DNA from: Novakomyces olei
Lineage: Eukaryota; Ascomycota; Novakomycetes; Novakomycetales; Novakomycetaceae
DNA: 64,000 bases
Reading direction: 5' to 3'
Assembly (NCBI GenBank): GCA_016906335.1
Contig: JADEYG010000015.1
Coordinates: forward strand, 1,066,501 to 1,130,500
The notes below the pieces were generated by a model. The model ran no database searches, was not told where the DNA came from, and worked only from the letters and a program-made list of their open reading frames with translations. The position numbers and the translations under genes are program-made. The first letter of the stretch is position 1. The number at the start of each line of letters is the position of its first letter. Below, one piece after another: positions 11,612 to 23,096 of the stretch.

Positions 11612-12639
11612 AATTACCGGCAAGGGGAAAATAAATGTGTTTTTGTATTCATTAGTCTGCGAAGTTTGAGTATGTGTAATACGACAAGTATTGTTCGATT
11701 ACGTCTTTTGATATTGTGTGTTATTCATTAGTCTTTCAACTAAATCATGTCTTGTTTTAAACCCCGAGTGTCTGTGTCGTCACTGTCGAATACTGCAATT
11801 TTCGATTACGACTTCATCTTTAGCATGGGCACTGCAACAAGGAATCCCGCCATTGGAGCTCTGTCTGTGATTAAAATATCAAACCTATACTCACTACACT
11901 CTGATTCTCGTATTTCAATCAACACGAATGCTATTAGACTAGAACGTATGCCAACGATAGGATCGTGTAGCATCGTAGGAATCTATAGGATCTTCAGACC
12001 AACCCGATTTATTTAACATTATATCGGCTCCTTAGAAAGGTCTCTTCTTTACTTTGACTGTATAATTGCTTCACTCCATAATTCAGTATGGGTTTCCCCT
12101 TTCCTTATTATTGCTAGAGCACGGTAAAGCATCGCTATCGTCCTTTACTTCGTCTACAATATGCATAAACTCTGTTTAGCTAGCTGGCTGGCTTGATATT
12201 AATTACAATACTATCTATCGCTCGCATTGGGCGTACCCAATCTCGTTGGAAAAACCTGAAAATATAGTTCAAAAATATAGTCCCATATATTGAATGTAGG
12301 ACACATACAACGAAACAGCACTTTACACATTAACTGTCTATATTTGTACATAAATATTTGATCGTGTTTTTACTAGATAACACAGAAACCCGTTTTTATT
12401 AGATTATTTAGAAACCCGACCACACTATATATTAATTTAATAAAAACAAGTCCACAAATCCCGTACAAATCAAACTCTATCATACAAATCAGTCGCTGCA
12501 GAAAAAAGGACAATAATTGGTGTATACATACATATATAGCGTAAGGCGCTCAGGCAAACATCGGGTGTGTCGTCGTCCGAGGCGTGTAGCGAAGGATAAT
12601 TTCCTCCTATCTTTTGTTGGCGCAGCTCCATTTACAGCC
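11612..12639. other. Intergenic region between alpha-actinin and CTR9
   Basis: About 1 kb between two genes on the same strand. It has an 89-codon ATG-initiated frame at 11747-12016 with no recognisable motif and composition like the flanks, so I do not call it a gene. An agaaacccg phrase is repeated at about 12384 and 12410. Nothing else supported. Confidence 0.55.
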
Positions 12640-15600
12640 ATGAGTATCACAAACACTGAAGCTGCGGCAGCTGAGGGCTCGGCGCAGGCTGCTCCTGTGA
12701 TCGAAGTGCCGCTGCGTGACGGCACCGCGTCAATTGAAATTGATACAAGCGAGTTGCCCGAAGATATCTTGGAAATCACCGAGGTCTTGGCTACAGAGGA
12801 AGCTCCAGCTCGGATTTGGTTACAGTTTGCCGTAATGTGAAATACGCGTTTGCTATTGCTAACATTCAATAGAACGAGTACCGGCAGCGCGGCATGGTCA
12901 ATCATGCAATTGATCTGCTTACTCAGGGGATCAACTGTATGCTTTTGAGACTCAATTTGCCTCTTTTCTTTGGATTTTTGCTTTGGATTTTTCTTTGGAT
13001 TTTGCTGTTTGGGTTTGGATTTTATTTAAAGTTGCCTTTCCCATATCCAGTATCAATGTTTACTGTTTCGCCATGTCATTACCCTTGCCAGTTTATTCTC
13101 TGCTATGGTCTCTAATAATCAGCCTCTGTGAACAAACAGTCTCCGGAAGAGGCTCCGTTCTACGCTAATTTGGCGGCTATTTATCTTGATCAGTACCGAA
13201 ATACTTCAGGTAAGGGGACAGGCAAGGGCCATACGCTAATGCTTGCAGCATCCAATGAATCACGTGAAAAGCTACGAGACTCTTTTATTGCATCCCTCAA
13301 CGAATCCAGCCAGCTGTATCCGGAGTGGAACATGAACACGCTTCTACAGGGCGTATGGGCGTGCATGCAAATGCCGACAGATCGCTCAGCTGTTGCGGCG
13401 GCTGTTCAGCTATTGGGAGTTAATAGGACGGGTTCAACCAAAAATCTACCAAACAGTCTGTTATTACTTTTTTGCAAGGCTCGAGTACTTTTATTTCGAG
13501 AGAATTACAAGGCGGCATTGAAGCTGTATCAAAGCATTTTGATTACACAGCCCAGTATCAAACCAGATCCCCGCATTGGTATCGGACTATGCTTTTACAA
13601 GCTTGAGAAATATACCGATGCTGCTCTTGCTTTTGAACGGGCTTTCGAACTTGACCCAACGAATAAACACGTCATTACGCTCTTGGGCCTCTCGTATGCT
13701 AATGAAGCGTTTCGAAATGTCAATAGCCCTGGGTTCTTAAAGCTGTATGGTCAGGCGCTAAAGCATATTCAGCACGCCTTCAAGATCGATCCTCAGTATC
13801 CAGCTCCAGCAATATTCCTGGCTGGCTATATGTTTTCAAAAAAGAACATGGACGCAGTTGTCAAGCTTACACAACGCGTTATTGCCAACACAGAAATGCC
13901 GTTATTGCTTTGTGATGCACATTGCTGGCTGGCTAGAGCCTATCAGCAGATGGAAATGTTTGATCTTGCTGCGGTTAATTACCAGAAAGCCAAAAGTCTG
14001 TCAGAGAAAAATATCTTTGCTCAGGTGGGGTTGATTCAGGTACAAATACTGCAAGATGACTTGACCAATGCTCGTCTCAACCTTGAACGCCTTGTCGATA
14101 GCAATAATCGCTGCATCGAAGCTTTGGTAATTTTGGCTGCGATATTAATCAAAGAAATATCGAGTACAAGCCACCCAAATCATCAAACGGTAAGCAAGGC
14201 AAAGCATTACCTAGACCGCGCCCTGTTTCTCGCAAAATCAAATGACCATGCAATCTTGCAGATGCCTGCTATTTACATTATGCGTGCTCAGCTGCTGGAG
14301 CGCGAAAAGCCATTAGAGTGCCTCAAAGATTATGAGACAGCTTTAGACTTGCAGATTGCGCGCAATGGTGTAGTCCCACCCCAGCTCTTGTGCAATTTCG
14401 GTGTCATTAATCAGCAACAAGGTCGGACAGACATTGCGTTGGAGATGTACGATAAAGCTTTGCAAAGCCTGGATTCTAGTATCCACGATGAGACGCAAAT
14501 CGACCAAATTTCCACAACTGTTCAATTCAATATTGGCCGATGTTATGAGCAAATGGGCAAATTAGACCAGGCAATAGCAGAGTACAGAAAAGTGTTGGAT
14601 CGTCATGATGACTATGCTGATGGTAAGAAAGCAACTGCAACTGCAACTGTAACTGCAACTGCAATTGGCTTGGCTTTTGTTTTTTGTGTACTGCGATTGG
14701 CCTTTAATAGGTTGCTTTCATTTTGCTTTTCTTTGGTGCATTGTTCTTGTACCTCTGCATCTGCCCATTTGTCCTTTTATTATATCCTATATTTTAGTTC
14801 ATTACCTATTTTCAATCTTAATTTAAATTTGTATCTATTTATTTTATTTCTATGTTTATTTTTTATGTTCTCTTCATCCGTTCAAGCTAACAAACGCAAG
14901 CACGTGTTCGCGTGTGTGTCATTGAACTAAGTCGGCCAACGGAGAAAACGTTCCGAGAAATAAGAAAACTCATGGAATCGGACAGCGACAACCCTGAAAT
15001 TCGTGCCTTTTTTGGGTGGTATTTGAGCAAGCAAAGACGGAGATTAACAGAGGAGCCTGAGATTCGGCATTGTCAGCAAACCTTAAGGCACTGGAAAGAC
15101 GATGGCTATGCTTTGACTCAGCTGGGCAACGTGTACATGTCGCAAGGACGCGAGTCCCCTTCTGGCGACGAAGCTAAAAGGCAAAGACTGTACAACAAGG
15201 CCATGCAGATGTTTGAGCATGCTCTTAAAATGGACCCTCGCAATTCTTATGCTGCTCAAGGAGTGGCCGCGCTTCTGGCCTATAATCGTCAGTTTCCCAA
15301 GGCAATGCTAATCTTTAGCAAGCTACGGGAGACGTCGCGGGATGTTACGACGCTGATAAACTTGGGTCACTGTCTGGCAGAGTTGAAACAATATGAGCGG
15401 GCCATTGAATTGTATGAAACTGCTCTTAAAGTGCAAGGAAACAAGGATATATACGGATTAAACTCCTACTTGGGCCGTGTCTGGATCCAACGTGGTCGTG
15501 AGGAGAAGAGCATACCCTCCTTAGAGCAAGCTCTGCACTTTGCCAAAGTGGCCGCCGAAGGGGACAAGGCTAACGATTCTCTGCGGTTTAATGTTGCCTT

Positions 15601-16444
15601 TGTCGAGTTCCAGAGTGCCGAAGTAATCCGCAATCTGCCCGAGGCTAAACGCACTGTGAGTGATTTGGAACATGCAATGGAGCTTTTGAATTCTTCCATT
15701 TCTATCCTGACAGAGCTCCAGCAGTCCAAGAATATGCCTTATTCCGCCACAGATCTAGATCAGCGCGTAAAGCAGCTGAGCACTTCTCGACGGCAATTAG
15801 AGCGAGCGTTACAGAGTCAACGGGAGTTTGAGGCGTCTTCACGGGCAAAGATGGAAGAGCTGAGACAGTTTCGGCTGAAGGAGAAGGAGAGACTTGAAAA
15901 TGAAGCTAAGGAGCGTGCACGTGCAGAGCAAGAGCGGGAAATGGCTCTGGCAGAAGAGCGGCGAAAGATTCAAGAAGAAATGGCTCAAATAATCCGGGCT
16001 CGAAAGGAGGAAGCAGAGCGGTTAGAGAGGGAGGAAGATGAGGATGCAAATCAGCGGCCAAAGAAGAAACGGGACGGCAAAAAGAAACAGCAAGACGATT
16101 TTATAGCTGGAGGGAGTGATGAGGAAGAGGAAGCACAGTCTTCTTCAGAAGAGGAGAATGGGCATGGCCAAAAAGAAGAAGAAGAAGAAGAAGAAGACGA
16201 CGACGATGCAAAGGGAGAAGAAAAGGGGGAACAGTTGTCGGCAACAGATACAAATGGTGACTCTAAAAACGAGCAGGAAGAACGCGAAACCGACGCTGAG
16301 CAACGTTCGTCGGCCAAACGTCAAAACGAGAAGACCGAGGATTTGTTTGGTGACGACGACGAAGACGACGACGATGTTACTGTACATCGTAAAAAGAAGA
16401 CAAAAGTTCTGTCAAATGAGACTGTCGAGAGTGACGATGAGTAA
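12640..16444 (+). CDS. CTR9: Ctr9, TPR subunit of the Paf1 transcription elongation complex
   Basis: A 1,099-residue TPR protein, the scaffold of the RNA polymerase II-associated Paf1 complex in the nucleus. Exons are 12640-12831, 12873-12936, 13123-14622 and 14901-16444. The start PVIEVPLRDGTASIEID and the later LPEDILEIT are hallmarks of Ctr9. Tetratricopeptide repeats run over about residues 100-800, for example DAALAFERAFELDP and AMQMFEHALKMDPRNSYAAQG. The last 250 residues switch to a charged Arg/Glu coiled coil, then Lys- and Asp/Glu-rich low-complexity sequence with Ser-acid motifs ending VESDDE, as in other Ctr9 proteins. The 278-nt third intron carries an AACTGC repeat near its 5' end. 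Confidence 0.95.
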
Positions 16445-16834
16445 AAAAAATAATTTTGTGATGGAATTTACATCTGTATTCAAGGTGCGGCGAGAATTGG
16501 CTGTACTTGATCGGCTTGCTTGCCCTGTTTGCCTATTGGCAAACATGAATAGATCAATTGAGATATACGAGTATCTACAGGAAACAATGGTCTAGGATTT
16601 TGTAATGATGATTGATTGCTGTGCAAAGTAAGACCGGAAATAAGTGGTACTGGGCGCCGTCAAAATTGAAAGAAGAGTTGCAATTATATGAAGAAAAAGA
16701 TTACTAGCAAAGAACGACTATTAAGTAGCAAGCAATAGAATCATGTAAAGCAAGCAATGAAAAAAGAACGAAACACGAAACACGAAACACGACACGGCAC
16801 GGCCACTATGCACAAGCGGCAAAAACCTGATACT
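16445..16834. other. Convergent 3' region after CTR9
   Basis: About 390 bp between CTR9 and the end of the next gene on the opposite strand. It has a short cacgaaacacg repeat near 16770-16795 and no supported gene. Confidence 0.6.
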
Positions 16835-18067
16835 TTACGGTGTGATACGTCGAGCGGTTGGGACAGAAACCGTTATGGATCTGTTCCATTGATTTCTTCC
16901 AGTACGACCTGCCTCGTTCCGTTGGTTTGGCAAGTAAGAGACCATTCTCGACTTGTCCACGTCCTTCATTGTTAGCGCGCGTGCAATAAATAACAGTTAT
17001 ATTCTTACCCAGGCTCCAGTACTTGCACGTTTCCCCAGTACGTACTGATTACAGTGCTCAATAAGTCGGCGGGTTCTTTGCTCAATACTCCGGCGGTACT
17101 CAATCAGCTCTCTAAGGCTAAAAGTCGAGAGCGCAAGTGAGCCCTTTTTGCCACCGTTTTCCATAGGTACGGATGATAAAAGGCTGACTGGCTTTCCCGT
17201 AGGCCATTCGTCTGGCGTTTTCTCATTAGCATTATTGCTGTCGGGTTCCTGTGGCCCAGGATTGTGCTGCTCTGCTTTCATGCCTTTCTTGTTGCCTTTG
17301 ACTGTCGCAAAATTTGGTTTAGGGCCAAAGATTTTCATATCTCTGGATTCAGTGTCAATGTCTCCTTCATCTTTACCACTGTTTCCTTCTTTTTTGCTAT
17401 CGTCAAGCTTTTCTGCTTCATCAAGAGGCTGATCGTCAACGGCTCCCTTATTACTGCAAGCTACACCATTGCCATTCAACGGCAATTCAGTATCAGCTCT
17501 CCCTGGAGATCCGACCTGGTCCGTGGTAGAGCCGTCCCTGTAGACCGTAATGTTCCCCTTTGAAGGCTCATTTGCCGCGCCCAGAGTAGCATTGGCATTC
17601 ATCATCTTCCCAGGGACATTCGTGGCAGACTCCTGCTGAGCCGTTTCCTCTTTAGCACCGAGCAGAATTCTACGTAACTCTCGCATGCTCAGGTAGTCTT
17701 GGGAAGCGCTCGAACGAGCCCCAGTTTTAGAGGGAGGCAAATTACCGTCTCGAAAAACTGGTGTGGGAGCCGTTTCTAGCGACGCTTGAGGGACTAGAGG
17801 CTCTGCGGAATTGAGCCTTTGATCGAGCGCCGAAAGCACATCAGAGAAATCTGTCTGAGCATCAAGTGCGTCTGCCGCAACTTCGACCTTGGGAGCCCTT
17901 GAGATTTTACGTTCAAGCTTATGAAAGGCACTTAGACCTCTGTGCCTTGCCCGCTCAAGGTATTGACTGCCGTCGGGCTTGAGCCATTTCCCGGAACGCG
18001 TAAGTATACGAGAAAACGCGGTTTCGCGATAGCCTTCACGCTGAAGAAAGGAAAAACAGCCCGTCAT
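16835..18067 (-). CDS. Hypothetical protein, mostly disordered
   Basis: I do not recognise this protein. Proposed exons are 17009-18067 and 16835-16963, about 395 residues; the 45-nt intron starts GTAAGA and ends CTAAC-AATGAAG. The N-terminus (about 1-60) looks folded and basic (ETAFSRILTRSGKWLKPDG). Residues 70-300 are low in hydrophobics and rich in Ser, Glu, Asn and Lys. A helical patch follows: STFSLRELIEYRRSIEQRTR, then RLIEHCNQYVLGKR. A similar short motif, SMRELRRILLGAKEE, appears in the middle, so two short helices may be binding motifs. It is divergent from the ARMT1-like gene. The reading frame is long and ATG-initiated, so I trust that it is coding, but the second exon is less sure. 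Confidence 0.6.
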
Positions 18068-18707
18068 TGGGGGCGGTACTTTTCGCCTACACTTAAAGGA
18101 GGAATCAGCCTCTCAATTGTCCAATTGGACTCTGTATACGACAGCTAACCGGTCCAGTGCTGGGTATTGCCCTCGATTCGAATTGGTCATTATTGTCCGC
18201 AATCTTTGCGCGGAATTAAAGGGACCGATCAAACCAATGATTCGACCGGAAAAGCTTCCATTTTGCTTCATAATCGAACCAGATTTCTTTGATTAAAGTC
18301 CACGCGCTCATATGACCGACCGATTCGGGTCGGGATGTCCTGTGTCACATGATCCGGGGCATTTGATCGCCATATTTTGCGGCAATTTATCTATCGCTCT
18401 CGGCAATCATCGCCAAAGCGGCAGCTGTGATACTTGATATATGTGTACGTAATGGACCACGTCAATCTTGTATTGTTAAATGTATATTTAAGTAAATGTA
18501 ACGAATTACCTATATATTGGCGGCATGTGTAAATATAATTTTATTCAAATAAATTCGAACTCGAATTAAAATTGAAATGATATAAATTAAATTCAAACAA
18601 ATTAAATTAAATTAAATTAAATCAAATTAAACTAAATTAAATTAAATTAAATTAAACTAAATTAAAATTAAAAAGAGGGCGGGCGAGCGACGAGTCATCG
18701 AATAGTC
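18068..18707. repeat. Divergent promoter region with AAATT low-complexity tract
   Basis: About 640 bp between the unknown gene and the ARMT1-like gene. From about 18535 to 18670 it is a degenerate AAATT/AAATTAAACT pentamer tract. No gene or RNA recognised. Confidence 0.75.
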
Positions 18708-20519
18708 ATGACGCATCTTACCAAGGCGCTGTTTGAAAGCATTGACCCGCCTGCCAGTAATTTAATCTACCAAATTTTTTCTAATTGCCATAGAGCCTTA
18801 CTGGACGGGTGATAAGGCATCGTTTGCTTACACATCAGCCAAAGACCGTTGGCCGGTGATCCTGACGGGTGCGGACAGCAATTATTCGCTTTCTAATATA
18901 CAGGCATCATTGATGACGTTACGCGGACCATCGGTGACAGCGAAAACGAGCAAATTGTAAGTGAAAGCTCAAAAGACTCAAATAAAAGATTCGAATTACC
19001 CAGAGGGAAAGAACAAGAACGAATGTAATTCGGGATATGGGGAAGAAAGAAAAAGGGCGACCAGAAGCTAATTGTAACAAAGATCGATCAAGGCAAGCGC
19101 ATAATTGAAGAGGTGGCCACTCTTAAATATGAGATTGAGCACAACAAGCCGTTGTCGTAAGCCTGGTATAATCTCATAAAGGCTGACGACAGTCCCTTGC
19201 ATGGAGACGGCAAAGACATTGAAGAGTACAACTTTGAGCTGTCCCTTCTGCAAACCCCGACCTGGTTCAATGTGCCCTGGCTCTTTTCCGAATGCTACAT
19301 GTATAGACGCGTTCGCGTTAGTATGACATCGCGTTCCGAATGGCGCAATTACGATCCTTTTGCTCGACAAAAGGAGGAAACACTTCGGCAGTCAGCTAAT
19401 GCCGTGCGGGAGTTGACTGATCGTTTTATACATTTGTGCGAGTCCCGGAGCAGTATCACGGATCCGGAGGCGCTGCGCCTTGTTTTTGTGGAAATGATTG
19501 AGGTTTGCTTGTGGGGAAACGCTACGGATTTATCGCTTCTCACTTCAGTCACGTACGATGACCTCCAAAAGCTTCAGGGCAGCAAAGCAGTACAAGAGTC
19601 TCGTGCAAATATTATTTGTGACGACTTGGATGAGGCCTGGCTTCATATTTCGGGGCATAAAGCAAGTCGTATTGATATTGTACTGGACAATGCGGGGTTT
19701 GAGCTTTTCGTCGATATGGTCATGGCTGCTTTTCTGCTGGATTTTGGTCTCGCTGAAACTGTCGTATTGCATCCTAAGTCTATGGTAAATTTGTTTGCTA
19801 TTATCTTTTGCATCTTTTCTTTCTTTCTTTCTTTTTTTTTGTTTTTTTTTTTTTTTTTTTTTTTGAGAAATTTCTTTTCCGAAAAGTACGTCTGACCAAG
19901 TTTAGCCATGGTTTGTTTCTGACGCTATGCCCAAGGATATAGCTGGCATGTTTACGTCTCTTACAAGCCTTTTTCCCGGCGAAAACAGCAACAAGTTGGC
20001 CGGGAAGTGGGCTCATTATCATAGCGAGGGCTCGCTGATCATCCGGTCAAACGATTTTTGGACAACTGGTATTGAAAAATTATCAATATTAAAAAAATAA
20101 TAAAAACAATAAAAGATAGCGCCTAAAATCTAAACCAGCGTTGATACACAATCGCTAATGCAAAAGGCCATAGCTTTTGGCGAACGCAAGAGTTTGCACC
20201 GGCGCTTTTTGAAGACCTCAAATCTTCGGATCTGGTAGGCAGGATTGATTTTGCTGCCGTTTTCTCATTCTTTTAGGTTATGTTCAAGGGGGACCTAAAC
20301 TACCGTAAGCTTACAGCTGATGCGCAATGGCCGCGGACGACTCCATGGGCAAAAGCCATTGGAAGTATGACGCAAATAAACAATTTGGCATTACGTACTT
20401 GCAAGGCGGACGTGTGTGTAGGACTGGCGGCTGGAAAAGAGCAAGAGCTTGATGCCAAGGACGCAAAATGGGACAGAGACGGGAAATGGGCTGTTTTAAT
20501 GTTTAATAAAAAGCAGTAA
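18708..20519 (+). CDS. DUF89/ARMT1-family damage-control phosphatase
   Basis: A 438-residue metal-dependent phosphatase of the DUF89 (ARMT1, yeast YMR027W) family, thought to hydrolyse reactive phosphometabolites such as sugar phosphates. Exons are 18708-18756, 18794-18868, 18904-18956, 19083-19156, 19193-19784, 19906-20068, 20167-20234 and 20277-20519. Family marks are FAYTSAKDRWPVILT near the N-terminus, TPTWFNVPWLFSECYMYRR, the metal-site motif IVLDNAGFELFVDM, FKGDLNYRKL, and LRTCKADVCVGL near the end. The introns of 35-37 nt are among the shortest here. The acceptor of exon 4 is the least sure; 19083 is chosen for its better branch point. It converges with the acyltransferase gene, 97 bp apart. 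Confidence 0.93.
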
Positions 20520-20616
20520 AAGTTTATAAATATAAATGTTGAGCCCAACCAAAATTGTTTCAATTTACGCTTCTAGACAAATAAAATTCTAGCCAAAATC
20601 TAAGTTTGAATGTCAA

Positions 20617-22016
20617 TCAGACCGAGTATTTGTTTCGCAAGGTCTCGACTATGCGATGCACTCTAGATGGCAGACGATATAGCAAAAAAGCAGCGATCGG
20701 GACTACGTAAATCTGCTGCACTTCTAACGCGCTTCGAAGCTCAACGCGCGTTCCAATAGGAGGCAAGTCAGGTCTCGTTGGGAACGCACCCTTTGCATAA
20801 AAGAAATCCAGCATACTATCCTTTTCAGCCCAGCGTTCCCGTAGCCACTGAGAAAATAGATGGCTATCGGCCAAAGGAATTTCAGACACAAGAAAGCGGC
20901 GTACGTGAATATGAACGCCAGGAGGAGGACGGCCCTCAATGTACGTCGACCATAACGTGTACTTGGTGCCAGCATACTCGGAAGCATCAACTCCGTCAAA
21001 CGCAAAAGTGAAGTCGTAGACATACTTGACGCTGGCCTCTAGCTGCTGCAAGCAAAATTGCAAGCCCGTAGTCCGAGGAATAAGGACATGTCGGTAGGGC
21101 GCTATATCTTCTTTTTTCGCGTAAGCATTGCTGCGTGCACGAGTAGTGGGAGACATGTTTGTGCCTTCGGGATAGATGAGCAGCGACATGGCTTCGTGCG
21201 GTGCAGAAACCCGGTGCAAGTGCCGCGCAATTAAGGGCTTGTCCACCTTCCACGAGCGACTAAGAAAGACTTTTCATAAGTATGGCATGAACAGCAGAAG
21301 GCGAAGACTAAATTATCTAAATTATAATAAATGAATAAATAAATAATTAATTAATTAATTAAAAAAGAAAAAAGAATAAACGAAAATAAATATTCAAAAA
21401 AGAGAAAAAACACATACTAAAGTTGTAAAATTTCATGCCGACACCGAGCACTGGAATGTACTGCAGACTCTTTTTCAGTATAATATAAATTGAATTGTGC
21501 AGCTTGGCCGTGTACAGGATCCACCACATGTAGAACCAATCCGCGTCTAAAGTTAGACAGAGCTTTAAATTTCGCTTACAAATTTGGTGATTCGATATCA
21601 TAACCAAACGATGCGGCAGATCGATATCAACTAGCTCAGAATCCGCAACAGGTCGCGTTATTGTGCTGTAGATTGCCGGATCGTCCGCGTATATTGTAAT
21701 TGGAGAAGGCGCGAACCATTGTGTTAAGCTGACCGCGATCAGTCCAAACGCGCCCTTTGTACGATCACTGGAGGAATTAGCAAATCACGCGAATAACAAT
21801 ATGAGCATACATGTAAGCGCGAAACCAGTTTTTGCTGAATATCCTAAGCGGCAAGCCGAGTAATTGTGTGGCCACAATACAGCAGCAGGCTGTGCTAAAA
21901 TAAGATATAAAAAGTGATAGCCGAAGCAAAGCCTTAATCCGCAACGATAGCGGAGGCGATGCTTGACCCTCACTATTTATGCTGCTCGTCTGGCTGCTGC
22001 CGTCAGCTAAAACCAT
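20617..22016 (-). CDS. 1-acyl-glycerophosphate / lysophospholipid acyltransferase (AGPAT, Cst26-like)
   Basis: A 391-residue PlsC-type membrane acyltransferase, similar to AGPAT/LCLAT1 and fungal Cst26, which transfer acyl chains to lysophospholipids in the ER. Exons are 21811-22016, 21580-21767, 21418-21546 and 20617-21269. Catalytic motif I is NHQIYADW, formed exactly across a 33-nt intron (21547-21579). Motif II region is FIFLSRSWKVDKP, and motif III is IYPEGTN. Two hydrophobic helices lie near residues 30-70 (LRLSLFISYFSTACCCIVA). The C-terminus has further hydrophobic residues. The motif I junction makes the short intron certain in practice. Substrate preference cannot be read from the sequence. 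Confidence 0.93.
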
Positions 22017-23096
22017 GTGTTCCGGAGTGTGATTTATCTCCTTATCTGCACATTGATGAACTCCGAGAGGTTATATAATACACAATTTATTATTTTATCG
22101 ACTATGTATTTTATCTACTATTTATTCTACTTTTATTTTATTTATTATTTATATTACTTGCTATTTATTTTATCTACTATTTATACTACTTTTATTTTAT
22201 TTATTATTTATATTATCTACTACTTAATTTATTTACTACATATTTAGCACCTTCTTTTTCCTCACTTATTTACTAATTATCTATCTCATTTTCAGCGTCT
22301 TCGCCTCATACATTTATTACGAATAATCTTGTTAGAGCCGCAGTAACCGTTGAGCAAACCTATAATAAAATAAAGAATATGTTAATCTCACTATTCGGTC
22401 ATCATATAGTATCATCGTATACTACTACTATTCACAAATGTCATTAGTTGCATTACATTGCGCGTATTCCGACCGTCGAAACCGATCCCAACGAAACAAA
22501 TACGCTCCAAAAAAAATCAGGAAAATGCATTCTGACTCCAAAAGCGGCAGATATGCCAACACTCTAGTGGCGTTCGGGCTCAAAATGAGGATGGAGCGAA
22601 GATTACAGTCTTTACACACTTTTGACCGCTCGTTTGTCTGATGCAGACAGCCACAATCTGCTTATCCTTAATCAAAAAGATTTCAAAGCCGGTCACAGCC
22701 GGTCTTGCTCTCAATATCGTCACCAAACTCAGCAGAGGAGGGAAATACGCTGTCTCGTCCACAACGCACTACGCCGGCAAAACTGTCCGTTCTTTCGAAC
22801 CGCACTTTTTGTGTTCACAGCGATTACAAGCAATTGCTGCGGCTTTCATGGCTTCATCCCGGATTTAAGCAACCCAGCTCTTGAATCCAGAGGGATACAA
22901 AAAGCCAAAAACTGCAAACGTTCTGAAGTTTATGACATTGCAAAGAATTTCAGTTGCGACTCAATATTCAGGCATTTTGGGATACCATCTCCATATCCAC
23001 AAGCTCTGCAGGCTGAGCGTTTAATATAAAAATATAATTGATGAACTTGTTAGATCAGACGAAGCGTACGGCTAAACGTACGCCGCACCCACAAGA
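22017..23096. other. Unassigned region with ATTTATT-type low-complexity tract
   Basis: Region 22080-22250 is a degenerate TTTATTTTATCTACTA-like repeat. From 22430 to 23030 both strands have several frames of 60-135 codons with less stop density than expected for AT-rich spacer. The best are plus 22622-23029 and, on minus, a stretch 22580-22840 reading CNRCEHKKCG and VTGFEIFLIKDKQIVAV but interrupted by a stop. None is recognised. It may be a decayed or heavily intron-split gene. Confidence 0.4.

Noticed and set aside
11747-12016. 89-codon ORF after alpha-actinin
   Set aside because: ATG-initiated but with no motif, no family match and composition like the surrounding spacer.
18160-18200. Possible tRNA B-box (gattcgaatt)
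   Set aside because: No matching A-box or cloverleaf stems could be built around it.
22660-22860. Zn2Cys6-like motif CNRCEHKKCG on minus strand
   Set aside because: Only part of the Zn cluster spacing is present, and the frame is stopped shortly after; no support for a transcription factor.
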